Part shown: in pieces, positions 1-8,835 of the stretch
Numbering within the stretch: position 1 is the first letter of the stretch
How the letters are laid out: each line of letters opens with the position of its first letter
DNA from: Kutzneria sp. CA-103260
GTDB taxonomy: Bacteria > Actinomycetota > Actinomycetes > Mycobacteriales > Pseudonocardiaceae
NCBI RefSeq assembly: GCF_018263855.1
Contig: NZ_CP073318.1
Span: 11,098,001-11,162,000 of the forward strand
Direction of reading: 5' to 3'
Length of the DNA stretch: 64,000 nucleotides
Program-made: the position numbers and the translations under genes
Notes under the pieces: generated by a model
Databases searched by the model: none
What the model was told of the DNA's origin: nothing
The model's input: the letters and a program-made list of their open reading frames with translations, nothing else

Positions 1-165
1 GAGGCCGAGATCGAGCGGTCCCGCCGGATCATCGAGGCGTTCGAGGAGGCCGCCAGGCGCGGCGACGGCGTGGTCACCGTGGATGGTCGGATGATCGAGA
101 ACCTGCACGTCGACGACGCCCGCCGGCTGCTCGCGCTCGCCGACGCCGTCGAGGCGATCGGTTGA
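1..165 (+). CDS. C-terminal end of a CitE/HpcH-HpaI-type CoA-ester lyase (partial)
   Basis: The reading frame is open from the window edge and ends at TGA 163-165, leaving the last 54 residues. The tail has an arginine-rich helix followed by [24 protein letters not shown], cut here for brevity to its key parts: V-DGRMI then an alanine/leucine helix. This pattern is typical of the C-terminus of citrate lyase beta / malyl-CoA lyase family proteins, which cleave CoA thioesters such as citryl-, malyl- or methylmalyl-CoA. The catalytic barrel lies outside the window, so the substrate cannot be inferred. Its 3' end overlaps the convergent membrane-protein gene on the other strand by about 90 bp. 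Confidence 0.6.
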   Translation, partial: EAEIERSRRIIEAFEEAARRGDGVVTVDGRMIENLHVDDARRLLALADAVEAIG

Positions 166-538
166 ACGCCAGCAGCCACAGCACGCCGCCCAGCGCGAAC
201 CACGGGTTCCACAGCACCAGGCTCCAGAACCGTTCCTCGGCGCTGACCTCGGCGATGCCGGTCAGCAGCAGGAACTCGATCAGCACGCCGCGGGCGAACA
301 GAATGGCCCCGGCGAACTGACCGACCCGCTGCCACGGGTGCCGGAGCAGGCAGAACGCGGCTCCGGCAGCCAACAGCAGGGCCACGCCCCACAGTCCGAA
401 CAGGACGAACCAGAGTGGGCGCTGTGCCGCGAGGTCCGGGCCGGCCGAGGCGGCCAGCCCGATGTCGCCGCCGAGGGCCCAGTACACGTGCAGTGCCGCG
501 AACAGCGCGCACCAGCACGCCGCGATCTTCCCCCACAT
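74..538 (-). CDS. DUF3995-type integral membrane protein
   Basis: A 154-residue protein with four hydrophobic segments: about residues 5-25, 42-65, 76-97 and 105-125. The N-terminus [24 protein letters not shown], with W and H in helix 1, matches the DUF3995 family of small four-helix membrane proteins of unknown function. After the last helix comes an arginine-rich tail ([13 protein letters not shown]...) that reads antisense through the end of the lyase gene. The tail may be real or an accident of a lost earlier stop. The gene is transcribed divergently from the zinc-finger gene, sharing a 47-bp promoter region with a palindromic operator. Confidence 0.7.
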   Translation of the reverse strand: MWGKIAACWCALFAALHVYWALGGDIGLAASAGPDLAAQRPLWFVLFGLWGVALLLAAGAAFCLLRHPWQRVGQFAGAILFARGVLIEFLLLTGIAEVSAEERFWSLVLWNPWFALGGVLWLLAFNRSPRRRRRARAAGGRRRRAGSRSSDHPR

Positions 539-549
539 GTCCAGTCATG

Positions 550-572
550 CTAGACGAATTCACGTCGTCTAG
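550..572. promoter_or_regulatory. Palindromic operator between divergent genes
   Basis: CTAGACGA-N7-TCGTCTAG is a perfect inverted repeat with 8-bp arms. It sits between the start of the DUF3995 gene (538, minus) and the ATG at 586 of the zinc-finger/HTH gene. A half-site-like copy (GGTAGAC) follows at 578-584. It probably controls both genes; the HTH protein encoded next to it is the obvious candidate ligand. Confidence 0.5.
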
Positions 573-585
573 ATACGGTAGACAG

Positions 586-1071
586 ATGCCGGTAGACCGG
601 GATCTGTTGCGGGACGCCCGCGCGGCCGCCGACCAGTGGGCCGAGGCGCAGGAGCGTACCGAACTCGCCAAGGCCGACTACCACCACGCGGTGCGGCGGC
701 TGCACCTGGCCGGGGCCTCGCTGCGCGAGATCGCCGAGGCGCTGGACATCAGCCACCAGCGGGTGCACCAGATGATCGACGAGGCCGGCGGCACCGAGGG
801 CTGGAAGCCACGGCTCAAGGTCGGCGACTGCTCGTTCTGCGGCGCGACCGCGGAGGAGGTCGAGCGGCTGATCGCCGGCCCGGGCGTTTTCGTCTGCGAC
901 GGCTGCGTGCGGGCGTTCCGCGCCCAACCGCCGCTGACCTCCAGCGCGGCGGACTGCTCGTTCTGCGACCGCCCGGCCGCCGAGGACGGCTGGCTGGCCG
1001 AGGCGGCGGACGCGCGGATCTGCGACCGCTGCCTGGAGTTCTGCGACGAGGTCCTGGCGACCCAGGTCTGA
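586..1071 (+). CDS. HTH protein with two ClpX-type zinc fingers
   Basis: A 161-residue protein. Residues about 1-45 form a charged helix. Residues about 46-65 read [19 protein letters not shown], a sigma-region-4/Xre-like helix-turn-helix. Two Cys4 fingers follow: CSFCG...VCDGC and CSFCD...ICDRC. This spacing (CxxC-N-CxxC) is that of the ClpX N-terminal zinc-binding domain. No AAA+ domain is present, so this is not ClpX. ATG 586 is preferred over the in-frame ATG 547 because the earlier start would put the palindromic operator inside the gene. Its likely role is a DNA-binding regulator or an adaptor; the family is widespread in actinomycetes and poorly characterised. Confidence 0.75.
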   Translation: MPVDRDLLRDARAAADQWAEAQERTELAKADYHHAVRRLHLAGASLREIAEALDISHQRVHQMIDEAGGTEGWKPRLKVGDCSFCGATAEEVERLIAGPGVFVCDGCVRAFRAQPPLTSSAADCSFCDRPAAEDGWLAEAADARICDRCLEFCDEVLATQV

Positions 1072-1103
1072 CGTGCGGGCCTGGGCAGCCGGGACTGTCG
1101 TGG

Positions 1104-1553
1104 CTACTTCGTCCGGTCGACGACGTGGGTGACCGTGTCGGCGCCGTTCGCCTTGGTGGCGGTGATGCCGACCTTGTCGCCGGTGTGCACGTCGCCGATG
1201 GCGGCGGCCTTGCCGTCCTTGCGGACCTTGCTGTCGCCGTTGACGGTGTAGGTGGCGGTGAAGCCGTCGTCGCTCTTGACGGTGATGGACGTCGAGCTGA
1301 CCGACTGCACCTGGCCGCGCTGCACGTCGATGACGCGGTGGTCCTTGCCGTTCAGGGTGACCTCGCCGTGCGCCACCCGGCCGAGCAGTGCCTTGTGGTG
1401 CTTGGCCTTCGCCGGGGCGGCCGGCTGCGTGGACGACGGGGTGGATGTCGTGGTGGCGGCGGGAGCGCTCACGGCGTAGGCGACGCCGCCGCTGGCGATC
1501 AGCGCGACGGCGGCCGCGCCGGTGATGAGCATGGTCCTGGTTCTGCGGGTCAT
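1104..1553 (-). CDS. Secreted DUF5666-type protein
   Basis: About 149 residues starting MTRRTRTM, with a signal peptide (twin-Arg-like MTRR then a hydrophobic core LITGAAAVALIASGGVAYA). A Thr/Ser/Pro/Ala linker (about 35-55) is followed by a small beta domain: VTLNGKDHRVIDVQRGQVQSVS...ITVKSDDGFTATYTV..SKV. This is the repeating 'G.V.s.s..siTVks.dG..tty.v..dTkV' pattern of DUF5666 domains. ATG 1553 is chosen over 1571 because the shorter form begins directly with the signal peptide. Its function is unknown; it probably acts at the cell surface. Confidence 0.7.
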   Translation of the reverse strand: MTRRTRTMLITGAAAVALIASGGVAYAVSAPAATTTSTPSSTQPAAPAKAKHHKALLGRVAHGEVTLNGKDHRVIDVQRGQVQSVSSTSITVKSDDGFTATYTVNGDSKVRKDGKAAAIGDVHTGDKVGITATKANGADTVTHVVDRTK

Positions 1554-1635
1554 GACCCCACTGTGAGCCACCAGGCTGAACCTGGCCTGAAACCTGCATG
1601 ATCAACATTTTTGGGGCTGCACTAGGGTGTGCGCC

Positions 1636-2715
1636 GTGGCCGAGGTCGACTACTACGAACTGCTCGGGGTTTCTCGGGGCGCTTCAGCCGCCGAGGTGAA
1701 GTCGGCCTACCGGGCGCTCGCCAAGGTGATGCACCCCGACGCCGGCGGCACCGCCGGCACGTTCCGCATGCTCCAGCTCGCGTACGAGACGCTGACCGAC
1801 CCGACCCGGCGCGCCCGCTACGACCTCGGCGATGCCGACGAGCCCGTGCCGGCGACCGCCGCCCCGCGCACCAGAAGACCCACGCCGCGGCGGGACTTCG
1901 GCGACGACCCGAACTACGTGCCGAAGCTGCCGCGGATCGATCCCCGGGGCATTCCCTGGTGGGCCGGTGTGGACGTCGGCGAGCGCGTCCGCTACGTGCC
2001 GCAGGTCGGACCCGGCCACGCGCCGGTCGTGGTGGCCCTGGCCAGCCTGATCGTGCTGCTCTCCATTCTGTTGGCGATCAACCTCAGCCCCCTTTTACTG
2101 GCCGTCGTGCTGGTGCTGGTGGCCGCGACCGTGGTGGTGCTGGTGCGAATGGGGCGCGGTTTACTGGCCGCCAAGCGTGAGCACCAGGCCTTCACCGCCG
2201 AGATCGGCACCAGCCGTTCGTTCGGCCTGCCGGGCGACCGGGCCGAGAAGCTCACCGCCGAGCTGTTGGCCAAGTACCTGACCCGGCTGCCCGGTGTGCG
2301 CATCTTCCACGGCCTCGGTCTGCCGGAGTCGGTGTTCGCCGATGTGGACCACGCCGTGCTGTGCGGGCACCGGCTGGTGCTCATCGAGTCGAAGCTGTGG
2401 CTGCCCGGGCACTACGAGGCCGACGAGACCGGTGCGATGTGGCGCAACGGACATCCGTTCCGCGGCGGTGCCGTGCGGCTGGACGACTCCATCGACGCCT
2501 TCGCCGAGCTGCTGCCCGGCGTGGACGTCCGGGGCGCGGTGCTGATCTATCCGAGTCGGGCCGGCGACGTGTCCACCGGCGATCCCGACGACGCGCTGGC
2601 CCCGCCGATGAGCCCGCAGCGGTTCGTGGTGGAGCTGGGGCAGTGGCTCGCCGCCGATCCCTCCACTGTGGACCGTGACGTGTTCCGCGCCGTGCTGGAC
2701 CGAGTGGTGTCCTAG
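1636..2715 (+). CDS. Membrane-anchored J-domain protein with C-terminal NERD domain
   Basis: Residues 1-67 form a complete J domain: DYYELLGVSRGAS, AYRALAKVMHPDAGG with the HPD motif, and the helix RRARYDL. After a proline/arginine linker, two hydrophobic segments lie at about 137-160 and 162-178. The C-terminal half (about 195-300) resembles the NERD nuclease-related domain: AEKLTAELL, then DVDHAVLCGHRLVLIESKLW, matching the NERD core 'DiDhvlv...g..viEtK.w'. The core acidic and Lys residues of a PD-(D/E)xK-like site are present (D-x-D, E-x-K). J-domain proteins stimulate DnaK; no dnaK is adjacent. GTG 1636 is preferred over GTG 1627 because TAGGG lies 8 nt upstream. Confidence 0.75.
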   Translation: MAEVDYYELLGVSRGASAAEVKSAYRALAKVMHPDAGGTAGTFRMLQLAYETLTDPTRRARYDLGDADEPVPATAAPRTRRPTPRRDFGDDPNYVPKLPRIDPRGIPWWAGVDVGERVRYVPQVGPGHAPVVVALASLIVLLSILLAINLSPLLLAVVLVLVAATVVVLVRMGRGLLAAKREHQAFTAEIGTSRSFGLPGDRAEKLTAELLAKYLTRLPGVRIFHGLGLPESVFADVDHAVLCGHRLVLIESKLWLPGHYEADETGAMWRNGHPFRGGAVRLDDSIDAFAELLPGVDVRGAVLIYPSRAGDVSTGDPDDALAPPMSPQRFVVELGQWLAADPSTVDRDVFRAVLDRVVS

Positions 2716-2760
2716 CGAAATTCGGTGTCGGCGTCACCAGGTGAGGAATACGCTCGCGCG

Positions 2761-3372
2761 ATGTCCATCACCGCGGCCGATGCGGCCGCCACGGTCCGAC
2801 TGACCGTCGCGACGCTGGGCGAGGCGCGCGAAGCCGACTGGGAGGCCAAGGCCGGTCCGTTGGCGTGGACCTGCTGGGAGACCGTCGAGCACATTGCCGA
2901 CAACCTGTTCTTCCACGCCGCACAGCTCGGTCCCGAGACGCCGGACACCGACCGGTCGGTGCCGTTCGCGTGGGCCCGGCACCGTCCGGGCGGCCCGGGT
3001 CTGGTGATCTTCGCCGATCGTGCTGCGGGGCTGGACGGTCTGCTGCGAGTCGTGGACGCGTGCGGCGCAATCCTGGTTTCCATGGTGCGCACCACGTCGC
3101 CGACGGTCCGTGCGTACCACGACGAAGGCGTGCTCGCCGCCGAGGGTTTCGCCGCGATCAGCGTCGGCGAAACCTTGGTGCACATGCACGATGTCGCTGT
3201 TGGACTGGGGTTCGCGTGGACGCCGCCGGACGATCTGTGTGACCGGGTGCTGGCTCGGTTCTTTCCCGACGCGCCAACGGATACCGACCGGTGGGCGACG
3301 CTGCTGTGGGCGACCGGCCGGGGAGAACTGCCGGGCCGCTCGCGGGTCACTGAATGGCAGTGGCGCGTCTAG
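2761..3372 (+). CDS. DinB-like / maleylpyruvate-isomerase-type protein
   Basis: A 203-residue protein resembling the DinB/MDMPI four-helix metal-binding family, members of which use mycothiol in actinobacteria. W-x-T-C-W-E-T-V-E-H-I-A-D-N at about 36-49 holds the first conserved His (family pattern 'T.reHl.hl'). VGETLVHMHDVAVGLG at about 139-154 supplies the second helix with its HxxD motif. ATG 2761 has AGGTGAGG about 12 nt upstream. It may be a thiol-dependent enzyme or simply a DinB hypothetical; no substrate can be inferred. It ends 4 nt inside the convergent SWIM gene. Confidence 0.65.
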   Translation: MSITAADAAATVRLTVATLGEAREADWEAKAGPLAWTCWETVEHIADNLFFHAAQLGPETPDTDRSVPFAWARHRPGGPGLVIFADRAAGLDGLLRVVDACGAILVSMVRTTSPTVRAYHDEGVLAAEGFAAISVGETLVHMHDVAVGLGFAWTPPDDLCDRVLARFFPDAPTDTDRWATLLWATGRGELPGRSRVTEWQWRV

Positions 3373-4121
3373 TCGGCTGAGCGGCGGGTCATGGCCTCGT
3401 AGGCCGGGCGCAGCAGGTCGACGATCCGCTCGCCGCGGAGTTCCAGGGGCAGCGGCGCGAGCTCGTCGAGCACGGCGTCGGGACGGCCACTCGGTGCGGC
3501 AACGGCCGAATCGGCTTGCGGCCATGTGGTGGCCTCGGTGAGCTCGGCGGCAGCCGGGCGCCGTGTGCGCCAGAAGCCCTTGATGGACTGGGGTTCCTGG
3601 GTGCCGCGACGGAGATCGCCCAGACGGGCCAACAGCTCCTCGCGACCGCGGCCACGCCAGGCGAGGGCCTGGAAGGGATCCTGGTCGAACATCTCGGCCA
3701 GCAGGTGGCAGACCGCGGCCAGGTGCTGACAGGGCATGTCCCACGTGTCGCACGTGCAGTCCATGGCCAGTTCACGCATGTCATCGGGGAACAGCCGCAG
3801 GCCGAGGTCGGCGAACATCTCGTAGGGGACCTCGCCGGACAGCAGGCGGGCGGTGTAGAGCGCCTGGGAGACAAGGGCTTTCTCGACGGACGCCCACTCG
3901 GGCTTGGTGAAGGCCTTGATGCCGATGCGGCAGCGGTGGGTGCGGGAGCCGTCCTGCACCTGGGCGACGACCACGCTGGTGGACAACGACATGCTCAGCA
4001 CCTGCCCGGCGCGGGCGGCGAGGCGGCCCTGGCGGAGGCGGGAAGCCATGCCCAGGGATTCCAGCACGGCGACGAAGTGGGAGCCGAGTCCAGTGGTCAC
4101 CGGCGGCCTCCGACGGGGCAA
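3369..4121 (-). CDS. SWIM zinc-finger protein partner of the SNF2 helicase
   Basis: A 250-residue protein. At about residues 115-135 it carries CTCDTWDMPCQHLAAV, the CxC...CxH signature of the SWIM zinc finger. An N-terminal basic segment (MASRLRQGRLAARAGQV) precedes it. SWIM proteins are commonly encoded next to bacterial SNF2 helicases, and here the start lies 25 nt downstream of the SNF2 stop on the same strand. The pair probably works together on DNA. The C-terminal third (about 170-250) is variable and proline/alanine-rich. Confidence 0.85.
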   Translation of the reverse strand: MPRRRPPVTTGLGSHFVAVLESLGMASRLRQGRLAARAGQVLSMSLSTSVVVAQVQDGSRTHRCRIGIKAFTKPEWASVEKALVSQALYTARLLSGEVPYEMFADLGLRLFPDDMRELAMDCTCDTWDMPCQHLAAVCHLLAEMFDQDPFQALAWRGRGREELLARLGDLRRGTQEPQSIKGFWRTRRPAAAELTEATTWPQADSAVAAPSGRPDAVLDELAPLPLELRGERIVDLLRPAYEAMTRRSAD

Positions 4122-4145
4122 GGTGCGGCGAGGAGCGGCGGGGCG

Positions 4146-6962
4146 TTATTCACCGACGGCCTCCGGGGCGAGCGTGATGAGCTCCCGCAGCTCACTGGTG
4201 GACAGCTCGGTGAGCCAGCTTTCGCCGGCCCCGACCACCAACTGGGCCAGGGCGCGCTTCTCGGCGATGACGCGGTCGATGCGTTCCTCCAGGGTGCCCA
4301 GGCAGACGAACTTGCGGACCTGGACGTCGCGGCGCTGGCCGATGCGGAAGGCGCGGTCGGTGGCCTGGTCCTCGACGGCGGGGTTCCACCAGCGGTCCAG
4401 GTGCACGACGTGGTTGGCGGCGGTGAGATTGAGGCCGGTGCCGCCGGCCTTCAACGACACCAACAGGATCGAAGGGCCGTCGGGGGACTGGAAGCGGGCG
4501 ACGAGCTCGTCGCGGGCCCGCTGCGGGGTGCCACCGTGCAGGAAGGGGACCTCGATGCCGAACCGGGCGGAGAGGTGGCCGACCAGCATCCGTCCGAACG
4601 AGACGAACTGGGTGAAGCACAGCACCTTGTCGCCGTCGGCCAGCACCTGCTCGACGATCTCCTCCAGCCGGGCGACCTTGCCGGAGCGGCCGGCCACCCG
4701 GGAGCCGTCGCCGAGCAGTTGGGCGGGGTGGTTGCAGACCTGCTTGAGCTTGGTCATCGCGGCCAGCACGAGACCCTTGCGTTTGATGCCACGGCTTTCG
4801 CCGATCCGGCCGAGCATCTCGTCGACCACTGCCTGGTACAGCGTGGCCTGCTCGACAGTGAGGTTGCACAGCTGCCGAACCTCGAACTTCTCGGGCAGGT
4901 CGTCGATGACGGCACGGTCGGTTTTCAAGCGCCGCAACAGGAACGGCCCGGTGATGCGGCGGAGCCGGGCGGCGGCCTCCTGGTCGTTGAAACGCTCGAT
5001 GGGCACGGCGAACCGGGCCCGGAAGGTGTGCTCGGTGCGCAGCAGCCCGGGATTGAGGAAGTCCATCACCGACCACAGCTCGGCGAGCCGGTTCTCCACG
5101 GGAGTGCCGGTGAGCGCGACCCGGTGCCGGGCCGGCAGCGCCCGCACGGCCCGGGCCTGCACGGAAGCGCTGTTCTTGACGTACTGGGCCTCGTCGAGCA
5201 CGACCCGATCCCAGTCCACTTCGGACAGATTGGCCAGATCCCGGGCCACCACACCGTAAGTGGTGATCACGAGGTCGTGCCGGGCCAGCTCGGCGGCGGA
5301 CACCCGGTCCTCGCCGTGGTGGACGTGCACGGACAGCGTCGGCGCGAACCGCTCGGCCTCCCGCCGCCAATTGCCGACCACGGACATCGGGCACACCACC
5401 AGCGTCGGCCCGCGCCCGGCCGTGGACACGGCCAGCGCCAGCAGCTGCACGGTCTTGCCCAGCCCCATGTCGTCGGCCAGGCAGGCGCCGAGCCCGACCC
5501 GGTCCATCAGGCTCAGCCACGCCAGCCCACGCTCCTGGTACGGCCGCAGGGTCGCCTCGAACGCGGCCGGCGGCTCGACGGGTTCCAGCCGCTGGTCGGT
5601 ATGATCGGACAGCAGCCGTCCGAGCCAGCCCTCGGCGTGCACGTCGGTGACCGGCAGCGGCAGGTCGGCCTGCTCGGCCCACAGCACCTCGCCGGCGGTC
5701 ATGGTGCCCTGACCGGATCGGCCCAGGTAGGCGAGACCGGCGGCCAGGCGTTTGCCGTCCAGGTGCAGCCACCGGCCGCGCAGCCGCACCAGGGGGACTT
5801 TGGCGGCGGCCAGCGTCGCCATCTCCGCCTCGGTCAGCGGCTCGGATCCCAGTGCCAGCTGCCACTTGTAGTCGACGAGCAGGTCGAGGCCCATGCCCCG
5901 CTCGCGGCCGACGGTCCCGACCGACTGGGGGCTGCGCGCCGACAGCCGCAGGCCGAGATGCCCCCACTTGGCCGGCAGCAGCACCGCGAAGCCGGCCTGC
6001 GTGAGCAGCGGCGCGTCGAGCAGAAAGGCATGGGCGCCATCGACATCCGTGCGCAGCTGCGAAGGCTGGGACTGCCGCAGCAGCTGTTCCAGGCCACGAT
6101 GCAGCCGGCTGGCCCGGCCGAGGTCAGCCAGCAGCTGCGCCTGGGGATCGTCGATCCACCGGTACAGCACGTCGTCGTTGCCGTGCCAGAGCTGCCCGGC
6201 CGGCACCAGCACGCTCGGGTCGTCCACCGACTGCAGCAGCACTTCCAGCAGCCAGAAGTCGTCGTCCTCCAGTTCGGGCGAGCTGAGCCGGAAACACGTG
6301 CGCACCGGGCTGTCCGAGGCCAGGCTGGCGCACCACGCTTCCAGCGGCCGGGCCAGGCTGGGGAACGACGTCGGCTCACCGGTCAGCGCGGCCAGCCAGC
6401 GGTCCAGCTCCGCGCGCCCGCGACTGAGCCGCACGCCGCTGAGCCGTTGCCGCACCTCGTCGTCCACCAGTCGGTCCACAGTGGACGTCAGCACCGCGCC
6501 GGCGTCGGACTCCAGGGACTCGGCGCGGCAGGCCGGCGGCATCGCCCCGGCCAGTGCGACGAACCGGGCCGAGTCCACACCGGACAGCACGGCGCGCCAA
6601 CGGGACTGCTCGTCCGGCACGACCCGGCCCCGGGACACCAGGTCCTCGGCGAACGCGGCGACGTCGGCCAGGAACCGGGCCGAGTCGGTGAGTTCGTCGT
6701 CCGACAGCTCGGCCAGCGCCGCCGCGTCCACCACGCCGACCGGCACCCGCCACGGCCGCAGCCGCTGCCCGTTCAACGGATCGGTCGAGGCCAGCGGCCC
6801 GGATTCGGTGGAGGGCAAGGTGATCGTGCGGGTCTCGGGCTTGCCATGACCCGGCGTCACGGCGAACGGGTGGACGTCGCCGTCGGTCTCCCGGGGTAGG
6901 CCAGGATCCTCGGCCCACAGTGCCAGACGGCCGTCCGGCCCGCACAATCCGTGCAACAGCAA
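4146..6962 (-). CDS. SNF2-family DEAD/DEAH-box helicase
   Basis: A 938-residue Swi2/Snf2 ATPase. The N-terminal ~430 residues (LHGLCGPDGRLALWAED... onward) match the DUF3670 region found in bacterial SNF2 proteins. Helicase motifs follow: LADDMGLGKTVQ (Walker A, about 495), DEAQYVKN (motif II, a DEAH variant), ALTGTPVENR (motif III), LLVSLKAGGTGLNLTAA (motif V) and ATDRAFRIGQ (motif VI). All are intact. The start is TTG 6962, one nt after the MarR stop, and fits the usual N-terminus of the family. With the downstream SWIM gene it forms a two-gene module for ATP-driven DNA or nucleoprotein translocation. Co-direction with the pump and MarR genes suggests read-through. Confidence 0.9.
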   Translation of the reverse strand: MLLHGLCGPDGRLALWAEDPGLPRETDGDVHPFAVTPGHGKPETRTITLPSTESGPLASTDPLNGQRLRPWRVPVGVVDAAALAELSDDELTDSARFLADVAAFAEDLVSRGRVVPDEQSRWRAVLSGVDSARFVALAGAMPPACRAESLESDAGAVLTSTVDRLVDDEVRQRLSGVRLSRGRAELDRWLAALTGEPTSFPSLARPLEAWCASLASDSPVRTCFRLSSPELEDDDFWLLEVLLQSVDDPSVLVPAGQLWHGNDDVLYRWIDDPQAQLLADLGRASRLHRGLEQLLRQSQPSQLRTDVDGAHAFLLDAPLLTQAGFAVLLPAKWGHLGLRLSARSPQSVGTVGRERGMGLDLLVDYKWQLALGSEPLTEAEMATLAAAKVPLVRLRGRWLHLDGKRLAAGLAYLGRSGQGTMTAGEVLWAEQADLPLPVTDVHAEGWLGRLLSDHTDQRLEPVEPPAAFEATLRPYQERGLAWLSLMDRVGLGACLADDMGLGKTVQLLALAVSTAGRGPTLVVCPMSVVGNWRREAERFAPTLSVHVHHGEDRVSAAELARHDLVITTYGVVARDLANLSEVDWDRVVLDEAQYVKNSASVQARAVRALPARHRVALTGTPVENRLAELWSVMDFLNPGLLRTEHTFRARFAVPIERFNDQEAAARLRRITGPFLLRRLKTDRAVIDDLPEKFEVRQLCNLTVEQATLYQAVVDEMLGRIGESRGIKRKGLVLAAMTKLKQVCNHPAQLLGDGSRVAGRSGKVARLEEIVEQVLADGDKVLCFTQFVSFGRMLVGHLSARFGIEVPFLHGGTPQRARDELVARFQSPDGPSILLVSLKAGGTGLNLTAANHVVHLDRWWNPAVEDQATDRAFRIGQRRDVQVRKFVCLGTLEERIDRVIAEKRALAQLVVGAGESWLTELSTSELRELITLAPEAVGE

Positions 6963-6963
6963 G

Positions 6964-7377
6964 TCAGTCGCCCGCCAGCTCGGCCAGGATCCGTTCCAGC
7001 TCGGCCACGTCCCGCTCGGACAGCGCCAGCAGCGGGGCCGGCGGCGCGTCGATGATCTCGTCGGCCTTGGCCGCCTCGGCCGCGCCGGCCGCCGTGACCG
7101 TGACGATCTTGCAGCGGCGGTCGTCCGGGTGCCGGCTGCGCTCGACCAGGCCCCGGTCCTCCAGGAAGTCCACCACCAGCGTGGTGTACGGCTTGTCGAT
7201 GGCCAGCGTGTCGGTCAGCTCGCGCATGGTCAGCGGACCCTGGGCCAGCCGCCGCAGGGCCTTGACCTTGATGAAGCTCATGTCCAGCGCTTGGCAGACC
7301 TCGGCCCGGCGGTCGTGCTTCTCCAGCACCAGCTTGCGCATCGCCTGCCAGGCCCGGGCCGCGGTCTGCGTGGTCAT
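6964..7377 (-). CDS. MarR-family transcriptional regulator
   Basis: A 137-residue winged-helix regulator. The recognition core is PLTMRELTDTLAIDKPYTTLVVDFLEDRGLVERSRHPDDRRCKIVTVT, i.e. the MarR helix-turn-helix followed by the DxRxK/R wing. Flanking helices provide the dimer interface. Its ATG overlaps the stop of the upstream efflux-pump gene as ATGA (7374-7377), so it is translationally coupled to the pump. By analogy with MarR/EmrR systems it probably represses the operon and releases on binding a small phenolic or drug ligand. The likely operator is the inverted repeat at 8836-8872. Confidence 0.85.
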   Translation of the reverse strand: MTTQTAARAWQAMRKLVLEKHDRRAEVCQALDMSFIKVKALRRLAQGPLTMRELTDTLAIDKPYTTLVVDFLEDRGLVERSRHPDDRRCKIVTVTAAGAAEAAKADEIIDAPPAPLLALSERDVAELERILAELAGD

Positions 7378-8819
7378 GAGGTGGTCACCGGAATCCTGGG
7401 CTCGTCGCTCTCGAAGGTCGCAGCCGCGGCGTCGGCGGTGCGCCGGGCCCATCGGCTCGTCGTCAGGATACCCATGGCCAGCACCAGCACGCCGCAACCA
7501 GTCATGATCCACCAGCCGAGGTGGCTGGCCGGGGTGAAGCCGGTGGCGAACGAACCGGTCACGTGCGAGGTGACCACCGAGCCGATGATCGCCACGCCCA
7601 GCGCCGCGCCGAGCTGCCGGCTGGTCGAGGCCACCGCCGCGGCCACACCGCCCTGCGCGCGGGGCATGCCGGAGACCGCGGTGTTGGTGATCGGCGCGTT
7701 CAGCGTGCCGAAGCCGATGCCGAACGCGACGTAGGGGAGCAGCAGCAGCGCGATCGGCCAGTCCGCCTGCAGCTGCGTGAGGATCAGGCCGCTGACGATG
7801 AGGCCGCAACCGGCGACGACCAGTGGCAGCCGGGCGCCGCGGGAGGCCACGATCCGGCCGGAGATCGGGGCCAGGACCGCCGTGATCGCGGCCGACGGCA
7901 GCGACAGCAGGCCCGCCTCCAGCGGCGTCATGCCGCGGACCTGCTGGAGGTAGAGGGCGTTGAGGAACAGGTAGCCCGACAGGGCGGCGAAGCCGCTGAT
8001 CGCGATCAGGGTGGTGCCCGAGAACGGGACGCTGCGGAAGAACCGCAGGTCCAGCAGCGGTTCCCGGCGGCGCGGCTCGTACACGGCCAGGCCGACGGCG
8101 GCCAGCGCGGCCAGCGTGAAGCAGCCGATGATCTCCAGGGAGCCCCAGCCGTGGCCCGGGCCCTCGATGATGCCGTAGGTCAGGCCGGCGAACAGCACGA
8201 TGACCAGCAGCTGCCCGACCGGGTCCAGCCGGCGTGGGCGCGGCGAGCGGGACTCGGGCACGAACTTCGCGGCCAGGATGATCGCCGCGACGCACACCGG
8301 GACGTTGATCCAGAAGATCGACTGCCAGCCGGCGGTCTCCACCAGCGTGCCGCCGACCAGCGGGCCCAGCGCCATGCTCAGGCCGACCACGCCGCCCCAC
8401 ACGCCGATCGCCCTGGCCCGCTCGCGGTTGTCGGTGAAGGTGTTGGTGATGATCGACATCGCCACCGGGTTGAGCATCGAGCCGCCGACCGCCTGCACCA
8501 TGCGGAAGGCGATCAGCGCGCCGGCGTTGGGGGCCACGCTGCACAGCAGCGAGCCCAGGCCGAACAGCGTCAGGCCGGTCTGGAAGGTGCGGCGGCGGCC
8601 GATCCGGTCGCCGGTCGAGCCGGCCAGCATCAGCAGGCTGGCCAGCACCAGCACGTAGGCGTCGATGGTCCACTGCAGGCTGGCCACCGAGGCGTGCAGG
8701 TCACGCTGGATCGACGGCAGGGCCAGGTTCACGATCGTGTTGTCCAGGCCGACGATGAACAGGCTCATGCAGCAGATCGCCAGGATGAGTCGCCGTCGGC
8801 CGCGGCTGAGCTCCGGCAC
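7374..8819 (-). CDS. MFS drug-efflux transporter, DHA2 (EmrB/QacA) family
   Basis: A 481-residue protein with about 14 hydrophobic helices, the DHA2 count. Helix 1 carries LFIVGLDNTIVNLALPSI, the family's motif D1. The loop GSTGDRIGRRR is motif A. Helix 5 has GGVVGLSMALGPLVGGTL, motif C of proton/drug antiporters. It expels drugs or endogenous metabolites using the proton gradient. It is the first gene of a leftward operon with marR and is preceded by a candidate operator. Confidence 0.9.
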   Translation of the reverse strand: MPELSRGRRRLILAICCMSLFIVGLDNTIVNLALPSIQRDLHASVASLQWTIDAYVLVLASLLMLAGSTGDRIGRRRTFQTGLTLFGLGSLLCSVAPNAGALIAFRMVQAVGGSMLNPVAMSIITNTFTDNRERARAIGVWGGVVGLSMALGPLVGGTLVETAGWQSIFWINVPVCVAAIILAAKFVPESRSPRPRRLDPVGQLLVIVLFAGLTYGIIEGPGHGWGSLEIIGCFTLAALAAVGLAVYEPRRREPLLDLRFFRSVPFSGTTLIAISGFAALSGYLFLNALYLQQVRGMTPLEAGLLSLPSAAITAVLAPISGRIVASRGARLPLVVAGCGLIVSGLILTQLQADWPIALLLLPYVAFGIGFGTLNAPITNTAVSGMPRAQGGVAAAVASTSRQLGAALGVAIIGSVVTSHVTGSFATGFTPASHLGWWIMTGCGVLVLAMGILTTSRWARRTADAAAATFESDEPRIPVTTS

Positions 8820-8835
8820 CCGCGCCCCCTCAAGA

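Noticed and set aside
3516-6899. 1127-residue open frame on the plus strand
   Set aside because: It is antisense to the SWIM and SNF2 genes, has a Gln/Gly/His-rich composition typical of the wrong frame of G+C-rich DNA, and no domain. The minus-strand genes have full motifs.
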